Shown here: one piece after another, positions 8,201 through 10,842 of the stretch
Numbering within the stretch: position 1 is the stretch's first letter
Layout: every line of letters starts with the position of its first letter
Source of the DNA: Cyclostephanos tholiformis
Taxonomy: Eukaryota > Bacillariophyta > Thalassiosirophyceae > Thalassiosirales > Thalassiosiraceae
Length of the DNA stretch: 10,842 nucleotides
Reading direction: 5' to 3'
Assembly (NCBI GenBank): GCA_036939975.1
Contig: JALLPB010001735.1
Location: forward strand, 1 to 10,842
Position numbers and translations under genes: made by a program
Notes under the pieces: model-generated
Seen by the model: the letters and a program-made list of their open reading frames with translations, nothing else
The model's database searches: none
What the model was told of the DNA's origin: nothing

Positions 8201-8589
8201 GTCCGACCCCCCAGCAGCCTCGACGTGAAGCTGCTCCACTGCGAGTCCACCGACGACATAGAGTTCGCCGACGAAAGTCGAGACAGCGCCAACCGCCCGC
8301 CGCAGCCGTCTTCGTCGCTAATGTCGTTGATGCCGCCATCGACGCCGTTTGCACGATGGATCTCCCTTTCGCCGCGGCCCATCCCTTCGGTGGATCTGGG
8401 ACCAAGATCATCGGCATTGACGTTCCTCTCGAGAATGTTCAGGAGGTCGGCGGTGCTCACCGACGCACAGACGCCGGTGGATGAGCCGCCGTGGATGGAA
8501 TCATCCACGATGCGCTGTGGGAGCAGGATGTCGTCGGAGTTGATGGTGCCGGCGCCTCTCCCTACTATGCCATTTTTGACGCCCTCCAT
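5218..8589 (-). CDS. Uncharacterised 1123-residue single-pass membrane protein with disordered N-terminal part
   Basis: This is one uninterrupted frame with no introns needed. The ATG at 8587-8589 is the first after an in-frame TGA at 8623-8625, and a TAA closes it at 5218. Residues 1-650 are low complexity: Asn run 196-211, Ser/Arg/Lys repeats 342-360, RERRRRRE 375-382, Asp/Glu run 478-493. Residues 704-723 and 728-747 are two copies of a 20-residue motif (AFxxxExFxNxGGxMLPQ-like) just before a hydrophobic helix at 751-774 (AILLVCALLLWPIMHVAITIA). There is no N-terminal signal peptide. With a basic segment before the helix and Gly-rich sequence after it, a type II topology (N-terminus cytosolic) is likely. 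The C-terminal 270 residues look folded, contain an NSS glycosylation sequon at 920, and across about 923-1020 faintly recall DUF3293. The function is unknown; neighbours give no clue. It is probably an algal lineage-specific gene. Confidence 0.85.
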   Translation of the reverse strand: MEGVKNGIVGRGAGTINSDDILLPQRIVDDSIHGGSSTGVCASVSTADLLNILERNVNADDLGPRSTEGMGRGEREIHRANGVDGGINDISDEDGCGGRLALSRLSSANSMSSVDSQWSSFTSRLLGGRTDDHEAIESAFPTAGIDDERDVLAPSAATGRASTSTVDDLDAGAFTGGGRRPSSSQSSSTLSRHKKNNNGNNGNNSNNNNNNRLIKQSFDNPFRRHGGSNGAHGGARGGCGSLSDHGRDDDVASTSAASAPSLGALLQSRDTSSGGASATSGGSKTRVQNSVTFSIQNEKKNRWVGDGNGDHPGGRLISGADKSIQSVDTFSLGSLNGVTVSTRSSRSSRQSSKSSKSSHGSATTTSTHSSGDSIRERRRRRELVPVVKYGGPSSSSEHYHCRKTKESVATVAATSSIEAAALMVGAKYQPKRSRNKASSGASGVGFGKSSSRNLHCINLKPRRPGNRLSAGGGGLAGNDNDEEDEENDEEDEEGGAVGAYHGKNLHNHHPVRYPRRSSHDNNDGGADNGSHGRIDEMNEEKEDDFALPLHRHDQRWGGAVGLGANESEDDDGLFRRVGRVRDGDGQGGQRSRDNFLDDLIASTTATVRRGDGDDSVSMGKTWGQRRSGAGGVISNNTSGQSAGASTMSSHTNNSLKKVEFINIYAGDANNKQQKRQVRSYSQWRVNAATIKQHCDRVMTMMRQSRAFQKIEMFFNEGGDMLPQSVRRSHAFSRMEQFYNDGGKMLPQNRKEVAILLVCALLLWPIMHVAITIATGGGSAVGRSSGRSGRNDGGYYGGEIQFVSSPERKQQLGGRGGSSRQQKMGTVGLFSTGESMSTWAGSSQVMLSKYSSLRENFILIPDADWIELQIIRSKAAMQPTRPKSDGGFLSSFFRKSSSTYVAPRKPPKRLPLPSMIDPVHNSSESMVLFSFTRIPLTKSTDDVKHANAMLWRAIDRSLKPRPLDVWPCWSHNSLAQFREDGYTVMYPFSVRDEARMALTKLAKDLGRRVDSPPVFRLYEYLTWSESSPNANVQGEEGTSAKESAGVLRLSGEFVGKDGSVIVIPALPNGRSDIMIRRTIPTASSTSDVGQELAVVMRRVKDLPVEDELTMREWEGPPIEEISMK
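6268..6339 (-). other. Transmembrane helix of the large membrane protein
   Basis: Residues 751-774 form the only strongly hydrophobic stretch in the protein. It is preceded by the basic NRK and followed by a Gly/Ser-rich linker. Length and composition fit one membrane-spanning helix. Position 751 of 1123 puts about 350 residues on the far side. Confidence 0.8.
6349..6480 (-). repeat. Tandem protein-level repeat (two 20-residue units, 24-residue period)
   Basis: Within the 1123-residue protein, SRAFQKIEMFFNEGGDMLPQ (704-723) is followed four residues later by SHAFSRMEQFYNDGGKMLPQ (728-747). Thirteen of twenty positions are identical by my count, and most others are conservative (K/R, I/M, F/Y, E/D). 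The DNA of the two units is clearly more diverged than the protein, which suggests an old duplication kept under selection. The units end three residues before the membrane helix. Confidence 0.85.
7111..7158 (-). repeat. Asp/Glu-rich triplet tract
   Basis: Plus-strand CTC/ATC/TTC/GTC triplets encode an acidic run at residues 478-493 of the membrane protein (NDNDEEDEENDEEDEE-like). It lies in the disordered N-terminal part between Gly-rich segments. Confidence 0.75.
7957..8004 (-). repeat. AAC/GTT-rich microsatellite encoding poly-Asn
   Basis: Plus-strand GTT triplets, interrupted by GCT and GCC, encode residues 196-211 (Asn with two Gly and one Ser) of the membrane protein. The longest pure run is near 7957-7974. 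It keeps the reading frame, as expected for triplet slippage inside a gene. Confidence 0.85.
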
Positions 8590-8899
8590 TCTTTGACGGC
8601 GGTGGGAAAATAGTGTATGACATCATCTGATAACCACCATACATAAGGGTTGTTAAGGATCTCGGGCATCATCGTCGGTAGATACGATGACTCTCACTCG
8701 TGAATGACTGCTCTAAAAAGTCTCTATCTACCTAGAGTATCTCTCTAGAGAGAGTATGTAAAGGACTACAAGTTTACGCCCGAACTTGGCGAGGCCCATT
8801 TCTAACACACCTCACAACCAAAATCCACTGGTCACACATATTTAGATCTAACTCCCTCAATAACCATAAATAATAATAGTCTCACCATCTCATCATTTA
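8590..8899. other. Upstream region of the membrane-protein gene; no gene seen
   Basis: This is non-coding sequence between two divergent genes. It should contain the promoter and 5' leader of the minus-strand gene that starts at 8589. No clear TATA box or initiator could be picked out. The notable structure is a palindrome cluster at 8721-8757 (separate entry). No RNA gene is recognised. Confidence 0.5.
8741..8752. repeat. Perfect 12-base palindrome in the divergent spacer
   Basis: CTCTCTAGAGAG equals its own reverse complement. Around it, TCTCTATCTACCTAGAGTA just upstream and AGAGAGTATG just downstream repeat the CTCT/AGAG theme. The cluster lies about 150 bases upstream of the membrane-protein start. 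It could be a dimer-binding site or a small hairpin; no factor can be named. Confidence 0.6.
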
Positions 8900-8950
8900 G
8901 AGCATGTTTTTGCGGTCATTTTGGTGTGCTGATGTCCGTGGTGCGCCATT
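8900..8950 (+). repeat. Possible left terminal region of the DDE transposon
   Basis: A TA dinucleotide at 8898-8899 is followed by GAGCATGTTTTTGCGGTCAT and further GT-rich sequence, about 200 bases before the transposase ATG. Transposases of the Tc1/mariner/pogo type use TA targets and have terminal repeats at about this distance. The matching right end is outside the window, so this is only a candidate chosen by position and look. Confidence 0.15.
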
Positions 8951-9103
8951 TTTAACCTAACAAACTTACTAGCAACACCCATTGCTGTGTTCTTGTCGTG
9001 CAAATAATTATTTCACGCACCCGTGTTAGATATTGAATATTGTCGCAACAATCAAATAAATATCGCGGCACCCTCCAGAATATCTATCTTGAATGTGTAT
9101 ACA

Positions 9104-10842
9104 ATGGATAGTGACTTAAAGAAGATGGTGGAAAAGGCCGCGTTGTACAAACTGTCGGCTTCATTCCTGAAGGTTCCGCAGGCAATGAGAGCGGCTGGTT
9201 TTTCCGATGAAGACGCATCAAATGTAGCCAAACAGATGCACGTCCGTCGGGCATTGGCGAGACTAATGCAACAACAACCCAACGTACACACTGTCTCTGT
9301 CCCGTCTCCCTCGCCAACCACAACAATCAACTCTACTTCGTCGTTGAGTGAGACCACAGCAACACATACTTATATGGAGGAGTTTCTGTCAGATGAGATG
9401 ATTCCATCTCCCCCAGTTCTTGATGAAATCCGAATGACAGTCGGGTCCACAACGAAAGTAGTACGCAACAAGAAGAAACTGGATAAATGGTACAGCGCCT
9501 CGTTGAAAGTAGCGACGAAGATGTACCACAATAAGGGGGAGCCAGGTGGTCCTTCGGCTAAGGAAGTCCAACAGATGGTGAAGAAGCGATTTGATGGAAC
9601 AGGTCCTTCAGACCGAACGATTGTACGCTACGTTAACGAGTACAAATTGGTTGGCGCATCGCCGGTAAAGCCAGGAAGCCCAGGCGTTATTCCACCGGCT
9701 TGTTTTGAGTCACTCTGCGTCGGTGTCGAAAGTTATATATCAATCATGCAATTGAATCGAAGATGTGGCAACGATATTGGGAAGATGGAACTTGCCCAGC
9801 TTGTGAATGGTGTTGTGGATTCAGACGCTGTTCATAAAACAAAAAACTACAAGCTATTGCGTCGGATCAGCTTGTTCAAAAATATCGATTTGACGGGTGG
9901 AAAAATGTTCAGCCAAGAGGCAAGGCGAATTCAGTGGACTCGCCATAAGTATATATCGATGTGGTTCGATAATTGGGAGAACCAACTCGTCGCTCTTGGA
10001 TTCGCGACACGTGAGGATGGCGCAAGAACAATCGAGATTTCAAAGGATCAACTGACGCGGATAATCAACTTTGATGAGACTGCGTTGACTCTTGATGGCA
10101 GTGGCCCGCAGGGAGTAGGCGGACGGCCGAAGGCCATTTTTTACAATCCCCACTTGCCACTCGTCGGCAAGGCAACATCAAAGGAAGGGGCTACCACGAC
10201 GATGATCACGGGCAGCAGTGCAGCTGGAGAGGCAATCCCTCCGCATTTTCAATTCTCAACGACGGCACAGTGCGATGCGAACGAGCAATGCCGAATGGAG
10301 GCGGCTGCTTTTTTCCCGAACATACGGGGCAAATTTGGAATGGACGAGGTGCAGTACTTAGGAGTTTCCGTTGGCTTAAATGAGAAGGGAGGAATGGATC
10401 AGGAGGAGTTTGAAAAATACATTCGCAACTCAATCCTACCATTGTTTCCCGATGCATGCGACCTGCCGGGAAAGCGCGTCATGATTAAAGTCGACAGCGG
10501 CCCAGGCAGACTAAATGTAAATCTGTGTGCGGAGCTGAAGCTGATGGGATGGTACCTGTATCCCGGTGTGCCAAATACCACAGCAGTTACCCAAGAAACC
10601 GATCGAAACTACGGGCCTTTCAAAGGCCAATTCCGATCTAATTTGGGGAATCTTGTTGACGCTAGGATAAAGGAAAAAAAGAGTGTCTCGTTGCAGCCAT
10701 GGTTGGTTGGGCTGGTCGTTTTTGGTGGGACTGATGAGGAGACTGGGTACGAGATTACCCAGTGTGCATTTTCAGCTGGCTTCTCTGAAGATGCATGCAA
10801 GAGGGCATGGGAAAAGGTTGGCGCGGCACCATGCACACGTGC
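9104..10842 (+). CDS. DDE-superfamily transposase-like protein, open at the right edge
   Basis: The frame runs from the ATG at 9104 (in-frame TAA upstream at 9005-9007) through 579 complete codons with no stop and leaves the window. Residues 1-55 are helical and basic (MDSDLKKMVEKAALYKLSAS). Residues 120-185 are basic and contain a helix-turn-helix-like segment (SAKEVQQMVKKRF, then SDRTIVRYVNEYKLVG) likely to bind transposon ends. The catalytic part has Asp324 (RIINFDETALTLDGSG), Asp464 (RVMIKVDSGPGR) and Asp500 in VTQETDRNYGPFKGQF. The last two are 35 residues apart; Glu498 is an alternative third acid. The NFDET, DSGPGR and TQETDRNYGPFK blocks correspond to the three acid motifs of the DDE_1 (pogo/Tigger-like) RNase H-fold endonucleases. 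It would cut and rejoin DNA in the nucleus. Good codons throughout and no breaks suggest a recently active or domesticated copy. The exact family is not certain. Confidence 0.85.
   Translation, partial: MDSDLKKMVEKAALYKLSASFLKVPQAMRAAGFSDEDASNVAKQMHVRRALARLMQQQPNVHTVSVPSPSPTTTINSTSSLSETTATHTYMEEFLSDEMIPSPPVLDEIRMTVGSTTKVVRNKKKLDKWYSASLKVATKMYHNKGEPGGPSAKEVQQMVKKRFDGTGPSDRTIVRYVNEYKLVGASPVKPGSPGVIPPACFESLCVGVESYISIMQLNRRCGNDIGKMELAQLVNGVVDSDAVHKTKNYKLLRRISLFKNIDLTGGKMFSQEARRIQWTRHKYISMWFDNWENQLVALGFATREDGARTIEISKDQLTRIINFDETALTLDGSGPQGVGGRPKAIFYNPHLPLVGKATSKEGATTTMITGSSAAGEAIPPHFQFSTTAQCDANEQCRMEAAAFFPNIRGKFGMDEVQYLGVSVGLNEKGGMDQEEFEKYIRNSILPLFPDACDLPGKRVMIKVDSGPGRLNVNLCAELKLMGWYLYPGVPNTTAVTQETDRNYGPFKGQFRSNLGNLVDARIKEKKSVSLQPWLVGLVVFGGTDEETGYEITQCAFSAGFSEDACKRAWEKVGAAPCTR

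Noticed and set aside
9052..9357. Minus-strand open frame of 101 codons over the transposase start
   Set aside because: It overlaps antisense to the 579-codon transposase frame and has no recognisable motif. The Cys-rich look comes from antisense Thr/Ala codons.
1..10842. CRISPR arrays, tRNA or rRNA genes, and bacterial promoters or terminators
   Set aside because: No regularly spaced direct repeats, cloverleaf sequences or rRNA-like blocks were seen, and the gene content is eukaryotic.

Overview
The window looks like eukaryotic nuclear DNA, most likely from a diatom or another stramenopile alga. The reasons are a decayed Ty3/Gypsy-type LTR retrotransposon, a large intron-free host gene full of Ser/Gly/Asn and acidic low-complexity tracts with one membrane segment, and a DDE transposase of a kind I associate with algal and other marine eukaryote genomes. 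There are no bacterial operon signals. The taxonomic call is an inference from gene style; no marker gene is present.

Layout. (1) Positions 1-190 (minus strand) are an open fragment of a host gene encoding an acidic protein with a KKRK-type nuclear signal. It is cut at the left window edge, and its other side stops at the retrotransposon. (2) Positions 192-4916 are a complete but dead Ty3/Gypsy-like element: two 117-bp LTRs about 94% identical by eye, gag, protease, RT, RNase H and integrase in that order, a purine tract next to the 3' LTR, eight internal stop codons and one frame change. (3) Positions 4917-5217 are a short host stretch. It includes an eight-codon ATG-initiated minus-strand piece that abuts the 3' LTR and may be the displaced start of the gene at 1-190. 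(4) Positions 5218-8589 (minus) encode an uncharacterised 1123-residue predicted single-pass membrane protein, with a long disordered N-terminal part, a duplicated 20-residue motif just before the membrane helix, and a folded C-terminal part. (5) Positions 8590-9103 are a non-coding divergent spacer holding a perfect palindrome and a possible transposon end. (6) Positions 9104-10842 (plus) are an uninterrupted reading frame of at least 579 codons, open at the right edge. It encodes a DDE-superfamily transposase-like protein with a helix-turn-helix-like N-terminal region and a D/D/D (or D/D/E) catalytic set.

The two mobile elements contrast sharply. The LTR element is riddled with stops, seven of eight of them TGA, and several look like CpG transitions. 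The DDE transposase frame is intact over 1.7 kb. The most interesting items are the intact transposase, the unusual membrane protein, and the position of the LTR element directly against a host coding sequence.
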